DNA from: Fasciola hepatica
Lineage: Eukaryota > Platyhelminthes > Trematoda > Plagiorchiida > Fasciolidae
NCBI GenBank assembly: GCA_948099385.1
Contig: CANUEZ040000168.1
Location: 9,148,001-9,212,000 of the forward strand
Length of the DNA stretch: 64,000 nucleotides
Direction: 5' to 3'
Position 1 is the first letter of the stretch, and the number at the start of each line of letters is the position of its first letter. A model generated the notes under the pieces. It searched no databases and was not told the origin of the DNA. It was given only the letters and a program-made list of their open reading frames with translations. The translations under genes were made by a program, and so were the position numbers. Positions 20,767 to 31,926 of this stretch are shown piece after piece.

Positions 20767-22291
20767 TGGTTTATTTCGGGGACACCCAAAGAGTGCTCGA
20801 CTGCATGATCATATGATACAAGTGAGGTCACAAAAAGGTTCCTTGAATATTCACTTGGGTAAATGCAGCCCAAAATTGTACAGGTTTTAGTGTTCACACG
20901 AATGAATGCCCGGCAAATTTGAGTTTGAAAGTCAGGTGGACGCATCTCTCCGAAATGAATGAAATCGGCTCCTCCCTCGGGATACGTGATGAAGTGAAGC
21001 GGCGATGAAGTAAAAACGCGCAGTACTTCGGATATCGTCGATGTAAAGTCGCAGGGGTGAGTAAACTGACAAAAAAACCTTCGAAAAAGCACCAACGAAA
21101 ACTTGGAGGACTTTGGGTGATAAAGGACATGCACTTGAACCAGCAGCCAAGATGATCCGGAAAATATTAGAAATATAATACTGGAGGATTTGTGATGTAC
21201 TTCGAGGAGGGGAATTGTGCAAATAAAACAGTCGTTTAACCACGGAATTAGTATTTACTATTCATCAAGAGGTTGTGGACGAAGCCCTCATAAAGAGGTG
21301 GATGTAGATGCCCGAGCCTGGAAATTTCACTGGCGCAGAGTGAAAAAAGTTGACAGGTGAATGAAACACGATTCGAATAAAGAATTCGTTTCAGGTTAAT
21401 TGATGAACACAAGTTGACAACAGGGTGGATACAGGAGTTGATACACGATGATCTTATGAAGTCACATGGGGGTGGTGCATAAACGATACTGTCAAAACAT
21501 GTAACGGGATGCGCTGGCAAGAGTCTGACATGGGGCATTTGGGAAACAACCGGAAGGTCAGTAAATTGGCATACGTATAGTTCATTGCCAGCAAAGGTTT
21601 GGAGAAATCGCTTTCGCAGTGTTCTTCGGCGTAGATGCCTAATCGTGGAGGACTGATGAAAAAATGGCAATAGGTAATAGGTGGGTGAAACGGTGCTCGA
21701 CCATTGGTTTATCGGGGGTTACTCCAGGACTGACAGAAAGGAATACAAATTTACAACGAAGCGGTTATAATAGTGGATTACATTTTTAATATCTGACTGA
21801 ATAAACTGAAGGTAGTACATCACTGGAGCCTTCAGAAAGCGCAGATAATCGTGTGCCTAGGTACGTTGAGGAAAGTCCAACCTAGGACTGATTTTCAGCT
21901 GAAGATGTAGAAAAATCACTATGGATAGCCCACCAGGGGTTGGTTACTGATGCAGTTTCTATAGCTTTGTTGAGGTTGGTTTCAGGGCCGCAGACGTGAT
22001 ATAAATAAATAAAGGTAATATATCGTGAAGCGGATTGGGCATATTGACAATCTGCGAGTAGTATTGCGGTGGCCCCTCTATAAATGCGAACTCATCCGGA
22101 AGGACTTATTTCAAAGTGAAATTGACAAGATCCTAAAAGTTGGCATTAAAAAACGATTATTGGACGCAGACATGCTTTGAATAGGTCGATGGTGAGGTCT
22201 AAGGAGAAGCGATCAAACAAAGCATTCAGAATTACAAAACAAGTGAATTTAATCAGGAAGCTAAGGTAAAGCAAGAAGGCAGAGCGATGGC
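20767..22291 (-). other. probable 3' untranslated part of a CR1-like element
   Basis: On the minus strand this runs from the end of the RT relic to CCCCGAAATAAACC before the TA run, the same 3' end as in the tails at 8165 and 24856. Open frames of up to 154 codons overlap in several registers and match no family. Whether all 1.5 kb belongs to the relic upstream is unclear: a T-rich TTTATTTATTTATA at about 22005 could be another element end. Confidence 0.4.
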
Positions 22292-24523
22292 CTAAAAGTC
22301 AAGGCCCTTCCCATAAGCTTGAATTTCGGTTATGTGAACGTTGAATAAGGGAAGAACAGTTAGAACAGAAAGGAATTCATCAATAACACGCACTAATGCA
22401 TACCCTGACTGAAAAGACCAGATGTGCAAAGGAAGTTTATTCCAGATTCTGGAGTACGTGAAGAGAAAGAACTTAGAGCGTGGAACAGTCCTCGCGGAGG
22501 GTGTGGTAATAGTATACTGTCCATTACGGAGTGAATATCCAGTATCCGGGGAGAAGCACAACTGTTTGGAGATATAGGATTGCTTGGTCAATAGCTTATA
22601 CAGAAATACCAAATTTAGCTTGAAGCGACGAAGCCACAACGGTTCGATTTTGAGAGATACGCATCATTCCCCGTGCTTTAAGTTGGACGACCAACCGATA
22701 AGCTGCTTTGTGAATCTTTTTTGAATACATTCAATAATACTCCTGTCGGATTTTCTCATACCAGTGGAGATTGGAGGACAACATTCGAGGAGGGGCCTTG
22801 CATGTACTTTGTACATGTAAAGAATGCTCGCCCTAAGCTGAAAGGTTCTAAACAGAAGACCCAGACACATTTTAGCCCTCACCTTTTGGAAGACAGCATG
22901 TTCCGAGAAGTTGAAAGAGCAAGAATAAATTAAGCCAAGGTCTCTGACCAAAGGCTGGCCGTCGGTGGGTAAACCGCCGATGCATAGGGAACCGGAAGGA
23001 ACCTGGCATTTGTAAGAAAAGTACACTTGTCGGCGGAGAATTTCATCGGCCAGGTTGAGCACCATTCATCAAGAGTGGCTAAACCAGCGGAGATTTTGGG
23101 GATAGTAGTACTGAGGTTGCCAGGCGAAAAAGTGTAGACTATTTTAATGTCGTCCACGAACAAAAACGGCGTTTCATTAAGTATTGTCGGAAACGTCGTT
23201 TATTTATAGGAGGAAAAGCAGGGGACCAAAAAACTGCCCCGAATAACACTGCTAGTAACAGGCTTAGGATTAGAGGTGCACCCGTTAATCAAGACAACCT
23301 GTGAACGATGAGATAAGTAAGATGAAAACCAAGAAAGATGTCAAATGATCGTAGCTTTGATAAGAGGTGGGGGTGTGGTACAGGATCAAATGCCTTGGAT
23401 AAGTCAAGATAAAGAACAACAACGGATTTCCCACTTTCAGCAGAGACGGCGACGAGATTCAGAAAATCATACTGACAAGTCATGCAGGACCGTGAAGGGA
23501 GGAATCCATGTTGGTCGTCATTAGTAGGGTTTAATCTTAATAAGTGGTTAATAACGTGATCTTTAAATATTTTTTCCATTATTTTGCATAAAATGGGGGT
23601 ATGGTTTATAGGGCGATAATTGGATACCTCATTTAAAGGTCCCTTTTTATGGATGGGAACGATTACCGAGCGCTTCCAGTTAGCAGGTACGGTGCTAACA
23701 TTAAGTGAAAAAGTAAAAAGGTTAGGCAGAACAAGAGGAGATCCGGTCCACCATTGACAAGAGTAACTGGTGGTAAGCCATCGGGACATAATCAAGGGGA
23801 GGGTTTGCTATTGGATAGTAGCTTAGAAATACTCCTGGCATCAAAGGGTATCGTGGAAAGGACAGAGTCAGCAAGTGGTGAAGATGGGGGAGGGGAAATG
23901 TCAGTAGCTGAAGCCGTGGCTGAGACAGAGAATGCATTGAAGGCTTCGGCTGTACGAGGTGGGGAGATGGCAGATAACCATTTTATGGTCACTGTCGGGG
24001 AAATTTTGTGTTACGGACACGTCGATGAAAGGTATGTTATGAGTAAACACTAGATCTAGTGCGTTCCCATTTCTGGTAGGTTCGACAATATGTTGCGTCC
24101 AGCCACCAAGATGAATGCTAGCGATCAGATCCATAAGATTGAGAGGAGCCGAGATGGTAGGCCAACAAATTTGAAGGAGAATAAAGTCACCCGCAATAAG
24201 CTTTGTTCCAGAGGGAAGGAAAGATAGGTATTCGAAAGACCTTATGAGAAGTGGAAACAAGAAACTAAGGGGAGACTTGGCGAGCGCTACAGGCAGCCAA
24301 TGTGAAGGGCAGTGCTTTGGAGGTTGAAAATGAACCAGAGAGAATCGGGAGTAGAACCGAGCGCCGTATGTAAAAGATGCCTCGTGGCATAGATTTCCTT
24401 GACTTCGGTTAGGCACCCACCACCATGCCGGTTCGGTCTGTTGGTCCTCAGAAGACATTGCCCTACCAAAGATATTTGATCATTGGGAGAGCTCTCAAAC
24501 AGCCAGGATTCCGTTGTTAACAT
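22292..24523 (-). pseudogene. CR1/Jockey-type ORF2 relic (endonuclease and RT)
   Basis: A decayed ORF2 read through at least five frame changes. Order on the minus strand: endonuclease remnants (TTESWLF near 24510; GGCLTEVKEIYA; AGDFILLQICW near 24180; SDHKMVICHLP near 23980); RT with VIVPIHKKGPLNEVSNYRPINHTPILCKIMEK, HGFLPSRSCMTCQYDFLN and LYLDLSKAFDPVPH (23289-23795); FVDDIKIVYTF at the active site (about 23160); RPLLECCPP and IQKRFTKQLIG towards the C-terminus; and FTYSRIWNKLP near 22450. It is related to, but clearly diverged from, the element at 28476-33427. Not functional. Confidence 0.8.
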
Positions 24524-24660
24524 AACGTCTTAACTATTTATGTGGACAAGTTTTTTAGGTGCGGGAGTTTGCCAAGAATAGAACGCGAGTTGAATGCGGA
24601 TAAATGTATACCATTTACTGGTTTTTATATGCCTCCTTTAACCGTTGATCCACAGCAGGG
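24524..24660 (+). other. upstream flank with acceptor-like motif
   Basis: Ends with CCTTTAACCGTTGATCCACAGCAGGGGCACACCCTGACTG (from about 24634), a degenerate copy of the repeated acceptor-like motif described at 33672. No clear CCAG follows. Nothing else is recognised. Confidence 0.35.
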
Positions 24661-24910
24661 GCACACCCTGACTGATGCTTTTTATCTGCTCTCCTTTCCC
24701 ACGTAACTCCCCCTTCTTAGCCCTTTTTTCAACTCCTGTCATGTTAATTTCCACATTTTCAAGGGTTTTGTCTGTTTATTCCATCACTTGTAAACAGCTG
24801 ATTATGCACTTGGCATGCCTCGGACACCTCCGAAATAAACCGTTATTATTATTCATTATCATAACCCACGGCTGGAAACACGTCCACACTGCAATCCCCC
24901 TTTAATTCAG
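24661..24910 (+). repeat. CR1-like 3' tail followed by an acceptor-like motif
   Basis: The sequence ends GGCATGCCTCGGACACCTCCGAAATAAACCGTTATTATTATT, the same terminus as in the tail at 8165-8560, here with an ATT tail. Directly after it comes CATAACCCACGGCTGGAAACACGTCCACACTGC and a pyrimidine tract ending TTCAG at 24910. The motif resembles the inner-arm sequence at 36638-36692. Confidence 0.5.
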
Positions 24911-25990
24911 GTTCGTTGTCTCCCACTATCTCAGTCGCAAAACTGGCTAACCAAGGGTGCCACTTTGACTCGTACGGACGGAGACTCAATTGGAACCTAC
25001 CATAGCAATTGGGACCGAAATCAAACTACACAACAGGAAATACTCCTAATTGCTTATCAGATCGTTCAGCGTTTTTAAACGCAACCAAAACGAATTCCAG
25101 TTCGCGCGCATGCCGCTAATATACAGCCACACTCGACTGATCGACCGACACATACTTTGTCCTGGAAGACGAACCTTACGCACTCGATGTTGTACGTTAC
25201 CAGAAATGACGCTGAATAAAGCTGAAGGCAAATGTGTCAACACACAGATATATTTGTCAGTGAAACAGCATATTAACTCTGAAGTCCATGCGGAGATTTC
25301 CCACTTTATCATCCGTTACCACTGTTTATCTTTCCTACGACCAGTAGCCGGCTGGAAATGTACTCTCCACTTCTCGAGGACCCTCCAGTTGCGCTTTCTT
25401 ATTTCAGAGTGGTACATGTTACTGATCTTGAATCTAAACTCATCTTTTCATGGTCTGCTGTTTCTCCCACATCCACCAGTGTTCACTCTCACAAAATTGG
25501 TCTCATGCCCCCCTGCTTCAACACTCATTCCGTTTGGTGAACTCCGGTAAATCCGTCATTCAGGGTCTGCATTGTCTTTATGATCGCTATCCTCTTCGCA
25601 TGCCTTGATTTTCCCGAACACACTTCTATACAATTTTTCCCCCATTTTCCTCTTGCTCAAAAATTTACTCCATCTGCAGAACCTTGGTGGGCCTCCGGTT
25701 TCCTTGGCTTGCATCATTCTCGTTCATGGTGCGTCCTTGGCACTGCGTTTACGATTTTTCGATATCTCCACCGCGCACCAGTGCGAGACCGGATTCGAAA
25801 CCGGTTCAAAACTGCCACGCGAACCATTATCAGAAGGATCCATTCAAACTGTTGCTCGCTTTGTTTTTCCATCTCTGATACTCTAGACTTTTATATTCAG
25901 AATTTGTGAATATTTCATCCTACTGAGTAATGTGTTACACCATGGTCATGCGCTTCAGCGTGCTTCTCGACCACGGCCGAGAAATATACC
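24911..25990. other. unassigned stretch inside the arm
   Basis: Open frames of up to 166 codons occur in several registers on both strands and none resembles a known family. The 166-codon frame at 25050-25550 starts with an ordinary ATG but shows no motif, signal peptide or convincing membrane segment. The two arms are nearly identical here, so conservation between them is no evidence of coding. Confidence 0.3.
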
Positions 25991-25995
25991 AGTAT

Positions 25996-25997
25996 TG

Positions 25998-26050
<53 letters not shown>
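25996..26050. repeat. (TTA)n microsatellite
   Basis: About 18 trinucleotide units. The mirror (47971-48016) is 9 nt shorter, the largest length difference between the arms, equal to three units. Confidence 0.95.
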
Positions 26051-26209
26051 TGCGGGAGGTGGTATAAGTACATCAGGGGGTAGTGTAAATTGGAAGGAGG
26101 CAGGCTACCGCTATTTGAAGGAGTGGAGATCAGGGTCAAAGGGGAACATGTCGATGTTGAGGCTAGTGGGGGCTCAGATTGGGTGGCTTCCAACCAAGCT
26201 GGAGTAACA

Positions 26210-26806
26210 TGGCAACTATAGCACTAGACTTATAGCGTCCTACCTGCCCTCCCCGTGTACTGGGTTCTCCGATGGAGGAATCTCGGGCCCAATTCTCATT
26301 CCTTATCCACATTACACTATGTTTGCTTCACTCGGTCCCAACTGGTTTCTTCCCTCTTCTCAATTCGTTTTGGCAATTCAACCCAGAATCCCATTCGGGC
26401 GACCACCATTCATTACCAAGTCATCTTTTTCTTTCTCCAGTTTTCACAATTTTTTGAATTCCCGTCTTATGTCAATCGCTCGTAGCTCGCATTTTTTCAA
26501 AACTAGTTCCAATTTCTAAATACCAGATGTTTCTTTTTGCCGTTGACCGTTGAGCCCCAGCTGGGAGCATCCCAGGGTGCATTTTATTTTATTTTTCCAG
26601 ACAACCACTGACGTGTATCTTCCCTTTGATGGCTCTGAATGACCCACTGATAATACCGACAAAATATCTGGTGCACATCGGGCGTGCAGGATGCCTACAA
26701 TGATATGCGAGTGCAGCTGGGTTGGCAGATTGCACCTCCTATTACCAAGAATGGTTTTCAGGTTGGATGTCAAGCGCACGGTCAGTCCCACTCACCAGAT
26801 CCGGTT
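26210..26806 (+). repeat. dispersed 600-bp repeat, copy 2
   Basis: Nearly identical to 7567-8164. It differs from that copy at 26297 and 26301, where the right-arm mirror (47725 and 47721) agrees with the 7.6-kb copy. It carries the acceptor-like tract at 26531-26600 and, after it, the GVQDAYNDMRVQLGWQIAPP peptide. An inverted partial copy lies 0.6 kb downstream. Confidence 0.7.
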
Positions 26807-27439
26807 GCGAAAAGACTACTATTTATATACCAGAAATGCTGCTTTTATACCACTGTCTTCTCCTGCTATCACCGTTCTTCTATCGTTCTCGCTTCCCTCT
26901 TCTTTATCTTAACTTACCGCTTCTTACGCGCTGCAAAAGTTACTTCCCTACGCGCATAACTATAGCATGTTTGAGGGACTATTTCTACTTTCGGCTCATC
27001 TTTCATGGCCCTTTTTCCCGAGGATTCGCGCCAAACAACTCAGTAGCCCCACTCGCAAACTTGGCCGATGCCCAAAATAAAACTCGCCTTCTTGTATAAT
27101 TTTTACTGATTTATTTTTAAAAAGCAACATTTATTGTTGCCATGCACTTCCATTCCACAACTTCCAAACAGTATATTTCACTGCAAAATATGTGCCTCCA
27201 GAGTGTCCCAACAGTCGAAAATTTGGAGACAGCTTGCTCTCTTCATCAGTCCTATTGTTCATCCAGGTAGGGCTATTGTTTTGCAACATCCCCACCTTGC
27301 ACAGTTACATCCTCCTCATACATGCACATCTGAGGGACGCCTGTATCGCAGCTTTTTTTGCCGCCACCAAGTGATCCACCTTTTGTAAAAGCATGCCGCT
27401 TTTCTGAAAGCAATTAATGTTCTCAGAAGTTACCGGTTT
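26807..27439. other. unassigned spacer between inverted repeat copies
   Basis: AT-rich at 27100-27120. Read on the minus strand from the acceptor at 27497, a 62-codon frame runs to about 27312 (...TDVYLPPDGSAYYLARWKPV...), possibly an exon of the repeat unit. Otherwise nothing is recognised. Confidence 0.3.
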
Positions 27440-27720
27440 CCATCGGGCCAGGTAGTATGCCGATCCATCAGGAGGAAGATACACATCCGTGGTTGTCTGG
27501 AAAAATAAAAATAGAAAAACACAGTCTGGGATGCTCCCAGCTGGGGATCAACGGTCAATTGTAAAAAGAAACATCTAGTATTTATAAACTGGAACTACAT
27601 TTTAAGACTGTGGTTTGCGAGCTAAACAGAGAGGACCAGAATGCTAAAAATGGCGAAGATAGTGAAGAAGGATAAAGATGACTTGGTAAGAAGGTCAAGG
27701 TCACCCCCAAGTGAAATTCA
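27440..27720 (-). repeat. dispersed repeat, inverted partial copy 3
   Basis: Reverse complement of the middle of copy 2 (26400-26640) with clear divergence. It includes the acceptor-like tract GACCGTTGATCCCCAGCTGGGAGCATCCCAGACTG...TTTTTCCAG (27497-27571) and the following ACAACCACGGATGTGTATCTTCC. Together with copy 2 it makes a smaller inverted repeat inside each arm. Confidence 0.65.
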
Positions 27721-28475
27721 GGTTGTCTCGTTTTATCTTTTTGCTCATACCACTGTTTAGACTTGTAGCTGTGTCCACCCTAGTATATACCACCTAATTA
27801 CCTGAAACCGTGACCTAGTTGTGTAAACAACTGCGGCACACCACCGCGTTGACGCTAGTACTTATCGCGAGTTAGAGTTATAGATTATATTGATTATTCA
27901 CTGCTCCAATTACATTTAATTACATTCTACATGGCTTACCTAGCAAATCTCCCTTGATTCTCACCCCGATAAGATCCATGCAGCATTTTCACATCCCACT
28001 CGCTATAACCCAGCTCCTACCTTATTCTCGCTACGCATCCACCGGTGCACCTTCTGAAACTTCTGTCCCACTGTGCCTCCATTTATTTGTTTTTTCTGCC
28101 ATAAGAAAGCTTTCTCGTTCCACCCGGTCCACCGACCCCATATTTACCATATACTCTCCCGCAAAACCTGCTGTTGTGATCCAGGCAACAGTTAAGTACA
28201 TACCGTGTCCTGCGGGGTTGCACCTGTGCACACCACACAGCAAAATGTCTTCTATCTCACTATTCCTCATTGTCCCAACTCTCCCAATCCCAGTTGTATA
28301 TATAGCGGGTCATATAGCTCACTTCCCGTATCACATTGACGCATAGGTCTCATTTAGACCTTTTTGCACATAGCACCCAGACACACTCTTGGTCTGCTTA
28401 GACCTTTGGCTTTTCTCTGTCTGGTTGACCGAATTCTTGCTACCTTTTTACCTCCGTCATATATTCCTACTTATC
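27721..28475 (+). other. 5' region of the non-LTR element
   Basis: Leader upstream of ORF1. The 130-codon frame at 27954-28346 lacks known motifs. The arms differ at a few positions after 27965. I cannot place the element's 5' end. Confidence 0.35.
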
Positions 28476-29288
28476 ATGCCATCCCGGTCCCCAACCAGTA
28501 CTCGGAAAATCCGTATCGCTAAAGCTGGCAAATCCAAACCCACCCAACCCCTGCCAAAATCCAAGCCGTGCTCTTTCGCCCTCGTTAATGTCGACGGTGA
28601 AGCTTCTAAGAGTCCCAATGGCCTTAAGCAGAGTTTCGTCGAAATTAGAAACAAGGTCGAGCTGATTGATGAAATCCTTTCAAAGGTTTCACCCCTGGCT
28701 ACTCTCCTTGATCCTGTAGCCGCTACATCGACCAAGAATTCGGTTTCGGTGGGACACCTCCTCGACTCTGTGTCTACTGAAGTATACCACCGCATTGCCA
28801 ACTCCAAGAACGCAGTGGTTTTTAATGTTCCATACCGGTTACCACTTTCCTTAGCGAAACACAACATACTCAGTTCGTGCAATATGGCTCACTATAGATG
28901 CCATTGCAGGAGGCCACGTACAAAGTCCCAGCGACATAGTTTCCCCTTTATATTCCAATTCATGGACGACCTAACAGCTAGAGAGTTCATTAGCAACAAG
29001 TCGACAATTGCTGCCCTTTTGCCGTATAAGGACATCAAGATATTCCCTGATAAAACCCCCCTCCTACGGGAAATACTTCGCTCGCTGAGAAGTAACTCCG
29101 CCTTGTCCATGCAGGCTGACCCCACTGTAACCGACATGAAGGTCACCCAGTGCCCCACTGGCAGGAAGTCAAAGGCGAGCACAGCGCCTCGCCCTGCCTG
29201 CCTGCAAACTGGCGACCTAGATATGTCTAACTTCCCACACCTGTTCCGCTTACACACAAACGCCCTTCTCTACCATCTCCCCCAGTAG
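28476..29288 (+). CDS. non-LTR ORF1 (Gag-like), possibly truncated
   Basis: 270 residues from an ATG at 28476; the frame is open further upstream from 28389. It begins MPSRSPTSTRKIRIAKAGK, a basic stretch, followed by a helix-prone middle (SFVEIRNKVELIDEILSKVS) and a cysteine-bearing segment (SSCNMAHYRCHCRRPRTKSQRHSFPF) with FQFMDDLTAREFISNKSTI after it. This layout fits the RNA-binding ORF1 of CR1/Jockey-type elements. I do not recognise a complete zinc knuckle. It ends in a stop; a proline-rich continuation in other frames suggests the original ORF1 was longer. The first 60 codons differ at several residues from the right-arm copy. Confidence 0.6.
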   Translation: MPSRSPTSTRKIRIAKAGKSKPTQPLPKSKPCSFALVNVDGEASKSPNGLKQSFVEIRNKVELIDEILSKVSPLATLLDPVAATSTKNSVSVGHLLDSVSTEVYHRIANSKNAVVFNVPYRLPLSLAKHNILSSCNMAHYRCHCRRPRTKSQRHSFPFIFQFMDDLTAREFISNKSTIAALLPYKDIKIFPDKTPLLREILRSLRSNSALSMQADPTVTDMKVTQCPTGRKSKASTAPRPACLQTGDLDMSNFPHLFRLHTNALLYHLPQ

Positions 29289-30258
29289 CCTCCACTAGCA
29301 GTAGCTCTCACTCCCCGACCACAGGCCCCAAGCGGCACTCCACTTCAGTATTAAAGCCGCGCTCCCCCATAATAGCCTCAGAGCCAAGATATGACCCTGG
29401 TACGATTATCAGCCCTAGCCGTACTACTTCCCATCAGTCCCCCGAGCCGTTGACAAGAGTCGTCTACCGCCGCTCTCGCCTTAACGCCTCTACCAACTAC
29501 CCACCAGCTGCTAGCTCAGCCGCGACACCTCGTCGTCATCCTCATAAGTGCCGCTCCGATCCTCCTATGAGCCTACCTGGTACTCCTACCAGGTCCGCAC
29601 TTGTTCAACTAATCACCCCACCCATTAGCCCCACTCTCAGTCGGCATCTGCATATAGCGTACTCTCGGACCTTCCAGGTGGAAGCCAGTCGGGCCACCAT
29701 CCAGATCCATCTAACGCAATCGTCCCTTTATGTAGGAGTGACCTTCATGGCACTGCCAGTGCGACTCCATTGCCTCGTACCCCCTCCCACTGTCTTTCTC
29801 TCTCTCTGATCAAGTGGGTCACACCAATCCTCCACCTCCGTTGCTACCCTATATCCCTCCCTGCCCCCGACACCAACCCTCCATACTATAGCCCCAGCAT
29901 GCCCCCGCTGTTCCCCCTGCTCCCCTCCACCAACCCCCATCTAACCCTGAAGTACCACGTATACACCCTAGCAGATACCCCAGGTTCGTACCTGTATCCC
30001 GCCTCCTCGCACCACCTCCCCACTTACCGGCTCACTTGCCCCCCATGAGCCTCCAAACCATTCCAAATTTCGCCACCCCCTTCCCGCCCCCCCCCACCCC
30101 ACACTACGTCCTAGTTACTCTCCCACATGCCTTCACCCCCACACCGACTTACGGGCCTTACACTGACTCTGTCCAAGAGGTAGGTTACCTGCAGTCAAGA
30201 TCTCGTTTTTTTCCTGACCGGTGCCCTCCGCACTCGTGGCCATTCTGCTAGTAGCCCT
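29289..30258 (+). pseudogene. proline-rich ORF1 continuation, frameshifted
   Basis: Strongly C- and CT-rich, with Pro/Ser/Thr-rich peptides in several frames (for example 29450-29809). It lies between ORF1 and the start of ORF2 and probably is the decayed C-terminal part of ORF1. One substitution separates the arms here (at about 29789). Confidence 0.4.
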
Positions 30259-31926
30259 ATGGACCATATCGATAAACCTTCACAGACTCATATCACTGAT
30301 CGCTCCCCACTCGAAGTCATGTCACTTAGCACCTTGCACCACGCACTCCCTTTTGTCCACCCCGCTTCGGCGGATATTCTTAATCTCTCACTTTGCCATA
30401 TCGTGCCCCTTCCTCTATACCACGTGACCTCCCCGGCCCACATCAGCGGTGTGTTGCACACCCACCGTATTGATCACCCACAGCGGTCGGAGGCACCTCC
30501 TGCTAAAGCACTGCATATATTTTATCCCCCATCCAACACTGCTTGCCCTCCCCCTTCTACTGGCGCTCTATCCCTAATGAGACCCAACTCCTATCACCAC
30601 ACCGATCCTGATAATCTTGCAGCTGGCATCAGTACTTTGCGCAAACTGACACTGAACTCATTCCTACTAGTTCTTATCAACGCTCGATCAATAATTAGAA
30701 AAATATGACATCTGCGATCTCTGGCATTTACCTCAAACGCTGACATTATACTAGTAACTGAACCCTGGCTGTCGGATGATGCTTCGCTTGACCTTGTTCG
30801 CATAGCTGGGTATCAATGCTTCTCGAACACCCGCCAGTCCAGGCTTGGAGGGGGCTGTTTAGCCTTTGTCAAATGCACTATCCACACTAATGTTATTGGC
30901 CACCCCTTCCTTCTCATTATTGAGGATTCGTTATGGCTATCTATTCACGCATCCGGCCAGAACCTCCTCTTTGGCTGCGTCTACGTCCCCCTGGGTCTAG
31001 AGGCTGCAAAAAAGGACACTGCCGTGAATGTCTTTAAAGCCGCGCTTGACTATCCTGCCAGTGCAAAAATTATTGTGGGTGACTTTAACCTTCCTTCAAT
31101 TTGCTGGTCCTCTTATACTAGCCCTCCCACCCTCTCTACCCTCCTTTCTTGTGTCCGTCTTAGTGGGTGGACCCAACATGTCCCCTGCCCTACTAAGGGG
31201 CACAACATTTTGGACCCAGTATTCTCCATTGATATTCCTGGTGTGACCACCCAGATTACTGATCACTTCCCGGGTAGTGACCACCGTGTTGTAAAGTGCA
31301 AGTTCAGCTGCTTCAGCTGTTCCCATCCGATGCAAATTTCTTCCTCCGTTCCGGCTTCCTACCGTTCCTGTCACTGGCCCCTAGTGCCAATGATAATCCG
31401 CTCCCTTAACTGGGACACATTTTTTCTTTCATCCGATCCCCTCACTGTTATGAACTCTCTCTACTCCAATCTCCTACACTGCTCAAGTACCGCCAACCCA
31501 TGTGCCGATCCGCGCCCCAAGTCCAGCAGCTCACGCCTGTCACTTTTAGAGAGTAAGCTGTCTAAGCTGCAACTTACTTTCGCTAGAACACACGACTTTA
31601 CAATTCTCCTGCGCATAAACCAGCTACAACTGAAGCTGCGTTGCATGGTCGATTCTCATCTGAGAAGACAAGAGGCCATCGCCCTAGCACACCCGAACAA
31701 AACTGGCTACCTGTCCAACCTGCTTAGTAAAAGGTCTAATCAATCCAATCATACCTCGCCCAAATTCCTCATCTGTGGCTCATCTACCGCTAATACTCCA
31801 GCATCTATTTCTGAGGCCCTCAATGAGCATTTTTTTTCTCCCTTACAAGCTGTCCTGGTATTCCCCCTCCTACAATCTACCCCTGCGCCTAAGCCTTTCT
31901 TTCATCGATTCCCTTTACCCATCTAG
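30259..31926 (+). pseudogene. non-LTR ORF2, endonuclease part
   Basis: Opens at an ATG and stays in one frame to 31923 apart from a TGA at 30706-30708. The APE-type endonuclease is plain: NARSI near 30690, TEPWLSD near 30760, GGGCLAFVK, YVP, GDFNLPSICW near 31080, LDPVF near 31210, and SDHRVVKC near 31275. A linker of about 200 residues leads towards RT. The frame is lost near 31900; homology goes on in another register (LEIEKSVFSFKPSSNPGPDDLP). It would nick target DNA for target-primed reverse transcription, but this copy is broken. Confidence 0.8.

Noticed and set aside
25050..25550. 166-codon frame as a host gene
   Set aside because: No motif, several overlapping frames, and its conservation in the mirror arm only reflects the duplication.
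25780..25840. tRNA/SINE B-box-like GGATTCGAAACCGGTTC (mirror near 48210)
   Set aside because: The T-loop spacing is wrong, no A box lies at the right distance and no cloverleaf can be drawn.
25932..26207. Leucine-run reading frame (and an isoleucine run on the other strand)
   Set aside because: Product of the (TTA)n microsatellite; its length varies with the array.
28031..28270. 79-codon minus-strand frame in the non-LTR leader
   Set aside because: Shadow of the plus-strand region, with no motif.
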